Source: Sphingopyxis fribergensis
Lineage (GTDB): Bacteria; Pseudomonadota; Alphaproteobacteria; Sphingomonadales; Sphingomonadaceae
DNA length: 64,000 nt
NCBI RefSeq assembly: GCF_000803645.1
Contig: NZ_CP009122.1
Location: forward strand, 286,501 to 350,500
Reading direction: 5' to 3'
The notes under the pieces are model-generated. The model saw nothing but the letters and a program-made list of their open reading frames with translations, had not been told where the DNA came from and searched no databases. Below, in pieces: positions 26,000 through 36,106 of this stretch; positions within the stretch are counted from its first letter, which is position 1; the number at the start of each line of letters is the position of its first letter. Position numbers and translations under genes: made by a program.

Positions 26000-27064
26000 C
26001 TATTTTTTGGAGAGCGTGATTTCATCCGATTTGGTTCGTTCGGCGCTGAGGTCGAACAGCACCGCGAGCCGATCAGCAACCTGGTCGGCGTCGTCAACGC
26101 GGAAGCGTCCACTGACCCTCAGCGCACCGATGTCCTGATCCGCTAGCCTGATAGATGTCGCCGAATCCTTGTTCGCTTCGGCGATGACGGCGTACAGAGG
26201 GGTTCGCTCATACTCGCGGATCAGTGGCTGCTGCGAAGCAAGTGATGCGGGGGCGATCCCGACTTTGTCCAAGATATTCGAGGGAGTCGCCGGTGTTACC
26301 GCTGTGAAGCTGAGCACTTCGCCGGGCTCCAGCCTCGCCACCGCAGCGGCACCGTGGTCGCCTTTCGCGCTGTCCGGGCGCTCGACGTCGACCGCGCCTC
26401 GTAACAAGCGCACGGTCACGCGCTTGTCGCTCCCTAGAATGACGTCGAACACCGTGCCTCGTGCCGTCACGCTCCCGCCGCCGGCGAGCACGATGAACGG
26501 GCGGCCCTCGTGCGCGACATCGAAGCGCGCGCGACCGCGTTTGAGCCGAAGTTCCCTCCGGGTCTTGCCGAGGTCCGTCGATAATTCGCTTCCTTCATCG
26601 AGCTCGACGACAGAGCCATCAGCGAGGCGAATGTGTCGCCGTCCACCGACCACCGTGTCGTAAGTCTGCCACTCGGTGGGAGCGTCACGGTTCAGCTGAG
26701 CGGCTTGCACAGGCCGATACACCGGGCCGCGCATCACTCTGTTGGCGAACCAACCGCCGGCGCTGATAAGAAGGAGGACGCTCGCTGCCAATCCCGCCCA
26801 TTTCCACTTTTGGGCGACCGGCTCATTGTCGTTGTCCTCGCTCTCGAGTTCCTCCCTCTGAGCGGCCAGGAATCGCCCGAGCGCGAAGATTTCGCCTGCT
26901 CGATCATAGGCACCGCGATGTGACGCGCCGAGCGAGAGCCAGCGTTCAAATTCAGGCCGATAACTCTCTGCCTCGGGGCCGCGCATCCTCGCGAACCATA
27001 GCGCCCCTTCGCGCGTCAACTGATCCAATCGCGGTACGCCCTCCGGCTGCTTTTTGTCAGCCAT
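26000..27064 (-). CDS. FecR-family anti-sigma factor/signal transducer
   Basis: 354-aa membrane protein linking the receptor's STN domain to the sigma factor. The N-terminal cytoplasmic anti-sigma domain has 'TREGALWFARMRGPEAESYRPEFERWLSLGASHRGAYDRAGEIF'-type sequence (DUF4880). One membrane helix lies at about residues 88-106 (WAGLAASVLLLISAGGWFA). The periplasmic FecR domain has 'YDTVVGGRRHIRLADGSVVELDEGS' and 'RARFDVAHEGRPFIVLAGGGSVTARGTVFDV'. ATG at 27064 overlaps the sigma gene stop by 8 bases. A 98-base gap separates it from the receptor. Confidence 0.92.
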   Translation of the reverse strand: MADKKQPEGVPRLDQLTREGALWFARMRGPEAESYRPEFERWLSLGASHRGAYDRAGEIFALGRFLAAQREELESEDNDNEPVAQKWKWAGLAASVLLLISAGGWFANRVMRGPVYRPVQAAQLNRDAPTEWQTYDTVVGGRRHIRLADGSVVELDEGSELSTDLGKTRRELRLKRGRARFDVAHEGRPFIVLAGGGSVTARGTVFDVILGSDKRVTVRLLRGAVDVERPDSAKGDHGAAAVARLEPGEVLSFTAVTPATPSNILDKVGIAPASLASQQPLIREYERTPLYAVIAEANKDSATSIRLADQDIGALRVSGRFRVDDADQVADRLAVLFDLSAERTKSDEITLSKK

Positions 27065-27605
27065 TGGCATTGCCAATGTTCTTGCCGATCCGCACGATGG
27101 CCTCCGCCACATGCCACTCCACAGTTCGCATACTGATGCTCAGCTGCTCCGCGATCTGTCTATAGCCGAGTTCGTCGACGCGATGTAACAAATATACTTC
27201 TTTTGTCCTGGGCGGGAGGCGGTCGATGGCAAGGCGATAGTGCTCCCGCATTTGGTTCAGTTCCGCCGCTGCGTCTGGACCGGGCATCTCCTGATCGGCC
27301 GCGCAGGCGGTTGGGTCGAGAGGCCGGCTCTTCGCCCAGGCTCGCACCCGGTCAGCCAGGAGGTGGCGAACAATCCCATGCAGATAGGCGCCAGGATTGC
27401 TCCAGGCAGTTGACGATCGTGAAGCTGCCAGCCGGGTGAAGGCCTCCTGGACCATGTCGTCCCGATCATCTTCCAGCCATATTCGCCGACGCAGAAAGGA
27501 ACGTAGCTTCGGGGCCTCTTCGCGATACAGGGCGACGAACTGATGCTCCTCGTAAATGGTGGCCGCGGGCGCGCAGGCGCCTTCGCTTTGCTGCGCCTGA
27601 TACAT
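27057..27605 (-). CDS. FecI-like ECF sigma factor
   Basis: ECF sigma factor, about 182 aa from the ATG at 27605 (an ATG at 27713 would add 36 residues of non-typical sequence). Region 2 has 'FVALYREEAPKLRSFLRRR' and 'DRDDMVQEAFTRLAA'. Region 4 has 'RLAIDRLPPRTKEVYLLHRVDELGYRQIAEQLSISMRTVEWHVAEAIVRI'-type sequence with the HTH. It is the first gene of the minus-strand sigma-FecR-receptor-isopeptidase run, so it probably drives that operon when released by FecR. No strong ribosome-binding site is visible, so the start is uncertain. Confidence 0.9.
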   Translation of the reverse strand: MYQAQQSEGACAPAATIYEEHQFVALYREEAPKLRSFLRRRIWLEDDRDDMVQEAFTRLAASRSSTAWSNPGAYLHGIVRHLLADRVRAWAKSRPLDPTACAADQEMPGPDAAAELNQMREHYRLAIDRLPPRTKEVYLLHRVDELGYRQIAEQLSISMRTVEWHVAEAIVRIGKNIGNANG

Positions 27606-27881
27606 GGGCTCAGACGCGCTGGAGAGGATTGAACGGCGCCGGTACCCAGTAGCGGCTTTGAACGAAAGACAGCATGACAGGACCACCCAAGGGCGGCGGG
27701 CAACATTGTCCAACGACTGCGCTCAACCTGAGTGGATGAGCCCACCATCATGCCTGGAAGGATGAACCTACAGCCGGGCCCCAGCCTTTTCCCGCACCGC
27801 ACCGAAAATGTGCATTGAATTCCCGCCTGTGGCAAGATGGGAAAAGCGGGAGCCCGTACACTGCGGCCCAATAGGGAAATG

Positions 27882-28277
27882 TCACGTGAAATCGCATTCG
27901 CGCGCCGACGGTGCGGCGGCCATTTCCACAATTCGGTCGAAAAAGCGATCGAGCATTTGGCTCGTTTCCGCCCGGAGCTCGACGATGATCCGGCGCCCGT
28001 CGAACGGATCACGGCGAAGGTCGACGAAGCCGCGGTCAGCCAGGCGGTGGACAATCCTTTGCGAATTACGCTCGGACGCGCTTGACGTACCTGTGAGCGA
28101 TGTCAGCGATCTCGGCTGAACGTTCCTTTGGGTATAGAGATCGAGCAGCATCTCAAAGGCCGGGATGGTGAAAAGCTCTTTTCCGAACTCGTCTGCGCGC
28201 AGCCGCTGCAGTTGTTCGGTCAGTCCGATCATGCGACATCGGCTGACCGTAGTCGTTATGCTCCGCCCCTCGATCAT
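27882..28277 (-). CDS. MarR-like winged-helix regulator
   Basis: 131-aa protein with the MarR arrangement: dimerisation helix 'MIGLTEQLQRLRADEF', HTH around 'PRSLTSLTGTSSASERNSQRIVHRLADRGFVDLRRDPFDGRR', wing and final helix. The 'DPFDGRR' wing motif is typical of MarR proteins. The start at 28277 has AAGGGG upstream; an internal ATG at 28232 is possible. It lies between the lasso sigma gene (277-base gap, no gene seen there) and the IS remnant; its target is unknown. Confidence 0.7.
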   Translation of the reverse strand: MIEGRSITTTVSRCRMIGLTEQLQRLRADEFGKELFTIPAFEMLLDLYTQRNVQPRSLTSLTGTSSASERNSQRIVHRLADRGFVDLRRDPFDGRRIIVELRAETSQMLDRFFDRIVEMAAAPSARECDFT

Positions 28278-28463
28278 TGCGAGCCCCCTTGCGTTGGCAA
28301 CCGTGCGGATCGCGGGGAATAGATTCTCAATCTTGCTCGAATGGGCATCGGGGAGCTCCTTTCTGATGAGAGAGAGAAACCCATGTTGCGCAGCTCATAT
28401 TGTAAGTTTTTGCGTGTAAATGTTCCGCAGTGGCCTTTCCTCCATTTTGGATGATAACGTGTC

Positions 28464-28733
28464 ATGCAGGAGCAACTCCAACCGATCACCGCCCGCGCAC
28501 ACCTGGTCGAGGCGCGCGTCCGGCTCGACAACACGATCCGGGGCCTTTGCGCCACCTTCGGGATCATCCCGGGAGCCGGCCTGGGCGAGCTCTTTCTCGC
28601 GCGGATGTAGGCTGCCGTCGCCATCCCAGGCCTCGGCGAGGCGGTAGCCTCGCTGCTTCGGGCTTGGACCGGCTTGATCGACGAGATCCGTCGGGTCGTC
28701 AAATCGTTGTGTGGTGCACAAACCTTGAGGTGA
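28464..28733 (+). pseudogene. IS110-family transposase remnant
   Basis: An open stretch of 48 codons contains 'ARAHLVEARVRLDNTIRGLCATFGI', which matches the central region of IS110-type transposases (pattern R-L-V..R..L.N.IRGL...FG). It is closed by an in-frame TAG at 28608-28610. The same frame then continues with 'AAVAIPGLGEAVASLLRAW...IDEIRRVVKS', consistent with the following family segment, until TGA at 28731. Both ends of the transposase are missing, so it is a decayed fragment. It marks the boundary between the lasso and efflux blocks. Confidence 0.6.
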
Positions 28734-28751
28734 CGCCACCTTGCCTTTGCC

Positions 28752-29369
28752 TCATCCTTGATAGTCGCGGGTCAGGATGAGGCGCAGCATGTCGCCGAAG
28801 GCCATTTTCAGACGTTCCATGTCGATTGCCGGGTCGCCGACCACCCGCATCCAGAGGCCTTGGATCAGGATGAGGAGCATCTCGATCCGGGTGCTGATCA
28901 CCTCTTCGCTCGCGCCGGGCAGGAGCGGTGCGAGGAACTGGTGCGCGTTTTCTCGCAAGCGCTGGTCGTAATGCGCCACGATGTCGCCGATGGGTTTGCT
29001 GCGCTCCACATGGGAATAGACCTCGATCACAAAGGCGGCCTTGCTTCGCTGGACGATCTCGGAAAATCCTGAAAGCGCGGCCGCGATCACGGCGTCACTG
29101 TCGAATCGCTGCTCGCCCGGAAGAATGGGGGAGCGGCTGATGAAATCCTCGAAGTTACGCTCGCACAGCGCAATGACAATCGCATCCTTGCTATCGAAAT
29201 ATCGATAAAGATGTCCGACAGACATCTGGGCCTCTTCTGCGATCCGATTGACGCTGGCTGCTTGGAATCCTTCCCGACGGAAACAGATACTGGCTGCGTC
29301 CAGTACCTGTTCTCGCCTTTGTTCCTGACGTTGTTGCTGCCGCAACAGCGCATCCATCCTCTTAACCAT
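28752..29369 (-). CDS. TetR-family repressor divergent from the RND efflux operon
   Basis: 205-aa regulator. The N-terminal HTH is 'REQVLDAASICFRREGFQAASVNRIAEEAQMSVGHLYRYFDSKDAIV' in type (about residues 18-65); the C-terminal ligand domain is helical. ATG at 29369 is used; one at 29357 is possible. It is transcribed divergently from the efflux genes with 116 bases between. That gap contains a TTGACC element (29395-29400) and an A-run, a likely shared promoter/operator region. Likely role: repression of the pump operon, as in AcrR/MexR-type arrangements. Confidence 0.88.
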   Translation of the reverse strand: MVKRMDALLRQQQRQEQRREQVLDAASICFRREGFQAASVNRIAEEAQMSVGHLYRYFDSKDAIVIALCERNFEDFISRSPILPGEQRFDSDAVIAAALSGFSEIVQRSKAAFVIEVYSHVERSKPIGDIVAHYDQRLRENAHQFLAPLLPGASEEVISTRIEMLLILIQGLWMRVVGDPAIDMERLKMAFGDMLRLILTRDYQG

Positions 29370-29485
29370 CAGGGTCTTCTGCTCATTTGGTTTCTTGACC
29401 CGCTTTCCTTAGCAGGATAAGCACGAAAAAAAAAGAGTGAACAGTTGCTCTAAATTCTTATCGCCTCTGGAGGAAGCTCATCCCC

Positions 29486-30649
29486 ATGTTCCGTTGGAAT
29501 GCCGAAAAGAAAGCCGTGTCCCGGCTCCCCGCAATTACTCGCTCGCATCCCGGCGGCGGCAGGTCTCGTCGCGGCGAGGCCATCATAGCCGCTTCCTTGC
29601 TGATGACGCTTTCAGCATGCGGGGCGGATGAGCCGCAGGGAACAGCGAACGCCGCGCCAGAGGTCGTCGTCCTCAAGGTCAAGTCGGAGGCGGTTTCGCT
29701 CGCCACGGCGCTGCCCGGCCGCACCAATCCCTATCTTGTCGCGGAAGTCCGTCCCCAGGTCGGCGGCATCCTGCTGCGCCGCCTGTTCGAGGAGGGCAGC
29801 AACGTTCGCGCCGGGCAACCGCTCTATCAGATCAACCCGGCGCCGTTTCGTGCAACGCTCGCGTCCGCACAGGCCACGCTGACTTCCAGTCAGCTGTTGT
29901 CGAAGCGCTATGACCGCCTGATCAAGAGCGAGGCCATCAGTCAGCAGGAACGGGACGACGCCCGGGCGAAATATCTCGCGGCCAAGGCCGCCGTGGATGC
30001 CGCCCGGATCGATCTCGAGTTTACGCGCATCACCGCGCCGATCTCGGGCCGCATCGGCCGCTCCACCTTCACCCAGGGCGCGCTTGTCACCGGCAACCAG
30101 GCGCAGCCGCTGGCGACCGTGCAGCAGCTTGACCCAATCTTCGTCGATATCGTCCAGCCTTCGACGGCTCTGCTGAAGCTCAGAGGGGATCTTGCCAGCG
30201 GCCGACTGGTGAGGTCGGGGGACAATCAGGCGAAGGTCAGCCTGAAGCTGGAAAACGGCAAGGTCTACGATCATCTCGGCACGCTCAAGTTCTCCGAAGT
30301 GAGCGTCGATACGGGGACGGGCGCGGTCACGCTGCGCGCGATCTTCCCCAATCCCGACGGCATCCTGCTGCCGGGGATGTTCGTCCATGCCGAACTGCAA
30401 CAGGGCGTGCGACAGGGCGCGCTGCTCGTGCCACAGCGTGGCATCGCCCGCGACGCGGCCGGCCAGGCGAGCGCGCTCGTCGTCGGCTCCGACAACAAGG
30501 CGCAGCAGCGCAAGATCACGGTCGAACAGAGCATCGGCTCCCGCTCGCTCGTGAGCAGCGGGCTCCGGCCCGGTGACCGCGTGATCGTCGATGGCGGTCA
30601 GAACGTGAAGCCGGGGGCCCCGGTCAAAGTCGTCAAGACCTTGAGCTGA
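29486..30649 (+). CDS. RND efflux periplasmic adaptor (membrane fusion protein)
   Basis: 387-aa AcrA/MexA-type adaptor that bridges the inner-membrane pump and the outer-membrane channel. It is a lipoprotein: lipobox 'LMTLSACG' with Cys at about residue 45. Lipoyl/barrel features are '[30 protein letters not shown]' and '[14 protein letters not shown]'; a coiled hairpin follows, then '[22 protein letters not shown]' and '[11 protein letters not shown]'. GGAGGA lies 12 bases upstream of the ATG. The unusually long basic stretch before the signal hydrophobic region may mean a downstream start. It is followed by the pump gene after 13 bases. Confidence 0.93.
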   Translation: MFRWNAEKKAVSRLPAITRSHPGGGRSRRGEAIIAASLLMTLSACGADEPQGTANAAPEVVVLKVKSEAVSLATALPGRTNPYLVAEVRPQVGGILLRRLFEEGSNVRAGQPLYQINPAPFRATLASAQATLTSSQLLSKRYDRLIKSEAISQQERDDARAKYLAAKAAVDAARIDLEFTRITAPISGRIGRSTFTQGALVTGNQAQPLATVQQLDPIFVDIVQPSTALLKLRGDLASGRLVRSGDNQAKVSLKLENGKVYDHLGTLKFSEVSVDTGTGAVTLRAIFPNPDGILLPGMFVHAELQQGVRQGALLVPQRGIARDAAGQASALVVGSDNKAQQRKITVEQSIGSRSLVSSGLRPGDRVIVDGGQNVKPGAPVKVVKTLS

Positions 30650-30662
30650 GGAGCTGCCACAG

Positions 30663-33600
30663 ATGTCGCGTTTCTTCATCGACAGGCCCATCTTCGCGTG
30701 GGTCGTCGCCATTGTGATCATGCTTACCGGCTTTCTGGCGATCCGGTCGCTGCCGGTTAATCAATATCCCAACATCGCGCCGCCTGCGGTTGCGATTTCC
30801 GGCATCTACCCCGGTGCCTCGGCCCAGACGGTGCAGGATACCGTAACCCAGGTGATCGAGCAGCAGCTCAACGGCTTGGACGGACTTCGATACATCAAGT
30901 CCGAAAGCAATGCCGACGGCAGCTTCATGATCATCGTCACCTTCGATCAGGGCACCAACCCTGACATTGCGCAGGTACAGGTCCAGAACAAGCTTGCCCT
31001 CGCAACGCCGCTGGTCCCCGCCGAAGTGCAGTCGCAGGGCATCCGTGTCGCGAAATTCCAGGTCAACTTCATGCTTATCGCGGGGCTCGTCTCGATGGAC
31101 GGCAAGCTCAGCGACTATGACCTCGGCGACTATGTGGTGTCCAAGCTTCAGGATCCGCTGACGCGGACGAAGGGCGTCGGCGACTTCCTTGTGCTCGGCT
31201 CGCAGAACGCGATGCGCGTCTGGCTCGACCCCACCCGGCTCACCAGCTTCAACCTGACGCCGCTCGACGTGAGCAATGCGATCCGCACCCAGAACGTACA
31301 GGTATCGTCCGGCCAGCTGGGCGCACTGCCGAGCCCAAAGGGCCTCGAACTCAATGCGACCATCATCGGCAAGACGCGCTACCAGACCCCCGACCAGTTC
31401 CGGAACATCCTGCTCAAGGTCAATCCCGACGGCTCGCAGGTACGCCTGAGCGACGTGGCCAAAGTGGAACTGGGCGCGGAAAACTTCTCGATCCAGGCCG
31501 AGTACAACAAGGGCAAGCCGGCTGCCGGCATAGCCCTGCGTCTGGCTACCGGTGCCAACGCGCTGGACACGATCAAGGCCGTCCGCGCCACGCTCAAGGA
31601 ACTCGAACCAGGTCTGCCGGCCGGCGTGAAGATCATTTATCCCTACGATACGGCGCCGGTCATCGGCGAGTCCATCAATGGCGTCGTGCATTCGCTGTTC
31701 GAAGCGATTTGCCTCGTCTTCGTTGTCATGTTCGTCTTTCTCCAGAACTGGCGCGCGACGATCATTCCGACGCTGGCAGTGCCCGTGGTTCTTCTGGGCA
31801 CCTTCGGGGTCATGGCCGCCTTCGGCTTCACCATCAACATCCTCACCATGTTCGGCCTTGTCCTGGCGATTGGCCTGTTGGTCGATGACGCCATCGTCGT
31901 GGTCGAAAACGTCGAACGCCTGATGCACGAGGAGCGGCTGTCTCCGATCGAGGCCACGCGCAAGTCGATGGGCCAGATTAGCGGCGCGCTGGTCGGCATC
32001 GGTCTTGTCCTGTCAGCCGTCTTCGTGCCCATGGCCTTCTTCGGCGGATCGACGGGTGTCATCTATCGCCAGTTCTCGGTCACGATCGTTGCGGCCATGA
32101 CGCTTTCGGTCCTCGTTGCGCTGATCTTCACGCCGGCCCTGTGCGCTACGTTTCTCAGGCCGATCGAGCACGGCCATGAAGAAAAGCGGGGCTTCTTCGG
32201 TTGGTTCAACCGCTGGTTCGACCGCCTAACGCAACGCTTCGACACGAGCGTTACGCGGTTCGTCGGTGCCCGCAAACGCGGCATGATCGCCTTCGTCATG
32301 ATCGTTGCCCTGCTGGCCGTGCTGTTCCCGATGATCCCGACATCGTTTCTTCCTGACGAGGATCAAGGCACGATGTTCGTGCAGGTCCAGATGCCACCCA
32401 ACAGCAGCGCCGAACGTACCCGTGCGGTGTTGTCCCAGGTCGCCGACTACCTCATGGATGAAGAGGGTGACTCCATCGACAACGTGATGTCGGTCACGGG
32501 CTTCAACTTCGCGGGCCGGGGCCAATCGTCGGGCATGGCATTCGTCCGGCTCAAGCCGTGGGAAGAGCGCAAGAGCAGCGTCTTTGAGATCAGCAAGCGG
32601 GCGATGAAGAGGTTCAGCCGGATCAAGGACGGCACCGTCATCGCCTTCGTTCCTCCCTCGGTGATGGAATTGGGGCAGGCCACCGGCTTCAACCTGTTCC
32701 TTCAGGATCGGGATGGTCTCGGCCATGAAAAGCTGATGCAGGCTCGTGACAAGTTCCTGGCGATGGCCGCCAAGAACCCCGCCCTGCACATGGTGCGCCC
32801 GAACGGGATGAACGATGAGCCGCAGTACAAGGTGCTGATCGACGACGAGAAGGTGCGGGCGCTTGGCGTCAGTCTCAATGACGTCAACGCGACGATGTCC
32901 GCAGCCTGGGGCTCTGCCTACGTCAACGACTTCATCGACAAGGGGCGCGTGAAGCGCGTCTTCATCCAGGGCGTTCCGCAGTCGCGCATCTCGCCCGAGG
33001 ATTTCAGCGAATGGTATGTCCTCAACAAGGAAGGGGAGATGGTCTCGTTCGCCTCGTTCGCGACCGGCGAGTGGACCTACGGGTCACCCAAGCTCGAGCG
33101 CTATAACGGCGTCTCCGGGATCGAGATCATGGGCGAACCCGCACCTGGCAAGAGCTCCGGCGAAGCCATGGCCGCGGTCGAGGACATTGCGCGATCGCTG
33201 CCGAGCGGCATCCATGTGGCCTGGACGGGTCTTTCCTATGAGGAGCGTCTGTCCGGTTCCCAGGCCCCCGCGCTCTACGCGCTGTCGTTGCTGATCGTGT
33301 TCCTGTGCCTTGCCGCGCTCTACGAAAGCTGGTCGATTCCGCTGTCGGTCATGCTCGTGGTGCCGCTGGGCGTTCTTGGCACGGTCCTTGCCACGCTGGG
33401 GCGGGGCCAAGGCAACGACGTCTTCTTCCAGGTCGGCCTGCTCACCACCATCGGTCTTTCCGCGAAGAACGCGATCCTGATCGTCGAGTTCGCGCGCGAA
33501 CTGGTGGACCGGGAGGGTAAGAGCCTGAAGGACGCGGCTATCGAGGCGGCCCGCCTGCGCCTGCGGCCGATCATCATGACCTCGCTTGCCTTCACTGTGG

Positions 33601-33851
33601 GCGTCATTCCTCTTGCTGTCGCAAGCGGAGCAGGCTCGGGGTCCAAGCATGCCATCGGCACGGGCGTCGTCGGCGGCATGATCGCGGCCACGCTGCTCGC
33701 GATCTACTTCGTCCCGCTCTTCTTCGTCGTCGTGATGGGCTTGTTCGATAAGAAGAAAAAGGCGGATCCGGCGGATACGGATAAGGGCGGCCCGTCCCCC
33801 ATGCCCACCCGCGAACCGGCACTGGCCGGTGACGGGGCGTCCGGTGACTAG
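30663..33851 (+). CDS. RND multidrug efflux pump (HAE1 family, AcrB/MexB type)
   Basis: 1062-aa proton-driven inner-membrane exporter. It starts with the typical '[17 protein letters not shown]'. The proton-relay residues are present: paired Asp at about 408-409 in '[18 protein letters not shown]' and Lys at about 935 in '[14 protein letters not shown]'. Full length with two large periplasmic loops and about 12 membrane helices. The C-terminus is a short charged/Pro-rich tail. It is the middle gene of the MFP-RND-OMF operon; the 13-base gap after the MFP contains GAGGAG. Confidence 0.96.
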   Translation: MSRFFIDRPIFAWVVAIVIMLTGFLAIRSLPVNQYPNIAPPAVAISGIYPGASAQTVQDTVTQVIEQQLNGLDGLRYIKSESNADGSFMIIVTFDQGTNPDIAQVQVQNKLALATPLVPAEVQSQGIRVAKFQVNFMLIAGLVSMDGKLSDYDLGDYVVSKLQDPLTRTKGVGDFLVLGSQNAMRVWLDPTRLTSFNLTPLDVSNAIRTQNVQVSSGQLGALPSPKGLELNATIIGKTRYQTPDQFRNILLKVNPDGSQVRLSDVAKVELGAENFSIQAEYNKGKPAAGIALRLATGANALDTIKAVRATLKELEPGLPAGVKIIYPYDTAPVIGESINGVVHSLFEAICLVFVVMFVFLQNWRATIIPTLAVPVVLLGTFGVMAAFGFTINILTMFGLVLAIGLLVDDAIVVVENVERLMHEERLSPIEATRKSMGQISGALVGIGLVLSAVFVPMAFFGGSTGVIYRQFSVTIVAAMTLSVLVALIFTPALCATFLRPIEHGHEEKRGFFGWFNRWFDRLTQRFDTSVTRFVGARKRGMIAFVMIVALLAVLFPMIPTSFLPDEDQGTMFVQVQMPPNSSAERTRAVLSQVADYLMDEEGDSIDNVMSVTGFNFAGRGQSSGMAFVRLKPWEERKSSVFEISKRAMKRFSRIKDGTVIAFVPPSVMELGQATGFNLFLQDRDGLGHEKLMQARDKFLAMAAKNPALHMVRPNGMNDEPQYKVLIDDEKVRALGVSLNDVNATMSAAWGSAYVNDFIDKGRVKRVFIQGVPQSRISPEDFSEWYVLNKEGEMVSFASFATGEWTYGSPKLERYNGVSGIEIMGEPAPGKSSGEAMAAVEDIARSLPSGIHVAWTGLSYEERLSGSQAPALYALSLLIVFLCLAALYESWSIPLSVMLVVPLGVLGTVLATLGRGQGNDVFFQVGLLTTIGLSAKNAILIVEFARELVDREGKSLKDAAIEAARLRLRPIIMTSLAFTVGVIPLAVASGAGSGSKHAIGTGVVGGMIAATLLAIYFVPLFFVVVMGLFDKKKKADPADTDKGGPSPMPTREPALAGDGASGD

Positions 33852-33959
33852 CGCAGGCGGTCACACATCCTGCGTGGCCCGGTGCGAACCAAGGTTCGGC
33901 CGGGCTGCGCCCCCATCGCGAAATTCCCTTCCCCACACTCACTGCGTCGGGACAAAAAA

Positions 33960-35453
33960 ATGAACAGACTTCCTGCCACTCCCCTGCGTGCGATCCGCAC
34001 GCACTATCGCCGGCCCGGCATCGCCGCTCTAGGCTGCCTTGCCGTCGCTTTGAGCGGCTGCTCGCTCGCTCCCGATTACCACCGCCCGGCCTCGCCTGTC
34101 GCGCAGCAGTATCGGGAGCCGGTCACCTCAAGCGCCGATGGCCGCATGGTCACTGACATCAGATGGTCCGACATGTTCGCCGACCAGAAGCTGCAGAGGC
34201 TCATCCAGCTCGCTCTCGACAACAACCGCGACTTGCGGGTCGCGGCCCTGAATATCGAGAAGGCGCGCGCCCAGTACCGCATACAGAGGGCCCAGCTCAT
34301 CCCCGACGTGGGGGTGACGGCCACGGGGACCGAACAGCACCAGCCCCGGGACATGGCGATGTTCGACAGCACGTACAGCCTTGGCGTCGGCATCAGTTCC
34401 TATGAACTGGACCTGTTCGGGCGGGTGCGCAGCCTGAAGGACCAGGCTCTGCAATCCTATCTCTCGACGGTCGAGGCTCGCCGCGCGGCACACATCAGCC
34501 TGATCTCGGAAGTGGCCACCACCTATCTCACGATGGCGGCGGATCTGGACCTGCAGAAGCTCGCGCACGATACGCGGGACAACCGGCAAAGGTCGTTCGA
34601 CATCCTCACGCAGCGCCATGCCGCCGGCACTGCCTCGTTGCTCGAAGTCAGGCAGGCCGAAGGAGAACTGGAAGACGCAAAGGCAGCGGCGCTGGCTTCG
34701 GACAATCAGGTCGCCATGGACCGCAATGCGCTGGATCTGCTGGTGGGCGCTCCTGTGGCCGGACAGTTCCTGCCGGAGAAGGACACGCTCACGTCCATTG
34801 TCAGGTTGCGCGATATTCCCGCCGGCATCCCGTCGGACCTCCTTCACAACCGGCCCGATATCCTTGCTGCCGAACACGATCTGATGGCTGCGAATGCCAA
34901 TATTGGCGCGGCCAGGGCGGCATTCTTCCCCAGCATCAGCCTGACGGGCGGCGTCGGACGCGCCAGCACGGAGTTGGAAGACCTGTTCGACAATGGCAAC
35001 TACACCTGGAGCTTCACGCCCCGGATAAACCTGCCTATCTTCACCGGGGGCAAGCTGAAGGCCAATCTCGACATTTCCAAGGCCGGCCGGGATATCGCGG
35101 TGGCGCGCTATGACAAGACGATCCAGTCGGCCTTCCGGGAAGTATCCGATGCCCTGTCGCAGCGCAGCGTGATGGACGGCCAGTTCGCGGCGCGGCGGCG
35201 GCAGACCGAGGCGGCACGGGCCAGCAGCGATCTCGTGGACGTTCGCTACAGGGAAAAAGTCGCCGGTTATCTGGAAGTCTTGGACGCGCAGAGGACGCTC
35301 TATGCCTCCGAGCAGAACCTTATCCGCACGAAGCTGACCCAGGAGGCCAATCTGGTCACCTTGTACAAGGTGCTGGGCGGCGGTTGGAGCGAGCAGTCCC
35401 CCGAACAGCCTTCAGAGCAGCCGAACACCCCGGTCGAAGGATACGCACGATGA
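33960..35453 (+). CDS. Outer-membrane efflux channel lipoprotein (NodT/OprM family)
   Basis: 497-aa TolC-like channel. The lipobox 'VALSGCSLAPDYHRP' has its Cys at about residue 34, followed by the family start 'YHRPASPVAQQYREP'. Two OEP repeats follow with 'WSDMFADQKLQRLIQLALDNNRDLRVAALNIEKARAQYRIQRAQ' and 'LLHNRPDILAAEHDLMAANANIGAARAAFFPSISLTG'-type motifs. ATG at 33960 was chosen because the signal peptide follows. The gene ends with ATGA overlap into the second tetR, so the regulator is part of the operon. Confidence 0.94.
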   Translation: MNRLPATPLRAIRTHYRRPGIAALGCLAVALSGCSLAPDYHRPASPVAQQYREPVTSSADGRMVTDIRWSDMFADQKLQRLIQLALDNNRDLRVAALNIEKARAQYRIQRAQLIPDVGVTATGTEQHQPRDMAMFDSTYSLGVGISSYELDLFGRVRSLKDQALQSYLSTVEARRAAHISLISEVATTYLTMAADLDLQKLAHDTRDNRQRSFDILTQRHAAGTASLLEVRQAEGELEDAKAAALASDNQVAMDRNALDLLVGAPVAGQFLPEKDTLTSIVRLRDIPAGIPSDLLHNRPDILAAEHDLMAANANIGAARAAFFPSISLTGGVGRASTELEDLFDNGNYTWSFTPRINLPIFTGGKLKANLDISKAGRDIAVARYDKTIQSAFREVSDALSQRSVMDGQFAARRRQTEAARASSDLVDVRYREKVAGYLEVLDAQRTLYASEQNLIRTKLTQEANLVTLYKVLGGGWSEQSPEQPSEQPNTPVEGYAR

Positions 35454-36055
35454 CCATCGGCGATGTAAAGGCAACCGACGACGGTTTGATGCGGCGCACT
35501 CGCACACAGGACCGCAAGGAGGCGCGGCGGCAGCACCTGCTCGATGTCGCACGGGCGCTTTTCTATGAGAAGGGTTTCTCCGCGACGAGCATCGACGACA
35601 TCATCCGCCGCGCAGGGGGAGCGGTCGGGACCATCTATCTCTATTTCGGCAGCAAGCTGGCACTCTTCGAAGCGGTCATCCGAGACGAAGCGGCCAAGTT
35701 TTCGTGCAGGGTGGCCACCGCCCTCGATATGGCCACGGAGAAGAACCTCTCGCTTGAAGAAGCGGCCGAAAAACTCGTGGGCGCGGCAACGGACGAAGAA
35801 GCGATCGGCCTGCTGCGCCTCGTCATCGCGGAGGGGCAGAGATATCCGATCATCCGGGAGATCTATCGCGAGATCCTGGCAGGCATCCACCAGGATGTCA
35901 GGATGCTTATCCGCAGATCGGAGTTCTGCCGGGGTCAGGTCCTGTCGGTGGAAAGCGTCGATCTGATCCTAACGACACAGATCGCCGATGCCCAATTGAG
36001 CCTTCTGACTGGTGTGAGCGAAAACGGCGCTGGCCCTCTGTGCCAACGACGGTGA
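35450..36055 (+). CDS. TetR-family regulator, C-terminus defined by an IS insertion
   Basis: 201-aa regulator with HTH 'KEARRQHLLDVARALFYEKGFSATSIDDIIRRAGGAVGTIYLYFGSK' in type. ATG at 35450 overlaps the OMF stop (ATGA). The stop TGA at 36053-36055 is formed by the first three bases of the terminal repeat of the adjacent IS3-family element. The last residues (about 'GAGPLCQRR') may therefore not be the original end. Near-normal length suggests the protein could still be functional. It would be a second regulator for the same pump. Confidence 0.85.
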   Translation: MTIGDVKATDDGLMRRTRTQDRKEARRQHLLDVARALFYEKGFSATSIDDIIRRAGGAVGTIYLYFGSKLALFEAVIRDEAAKFSCRVATALDMATEKNLSLEEAAEKLVGAATDEEAIGLLRLVIAEGQRYPIIREIYREILAGIHQDVRMLIRRSEFCRGQVLSVESVDLILTTQIADAQLSLLTGVSENGAGPLCQRR

Positions 36056-36106
36056 GACAAAGCACCGCCGGTAATTTAGCCTTGAGGGCGCGGATGAGAT
36101 ATCACC

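Noticed and set aside
30633..31928. 431-aa minus-strand frame inside the RND pump gene
   Set aside because: Antisense shadow of a full-length, motif-complete pump gene.
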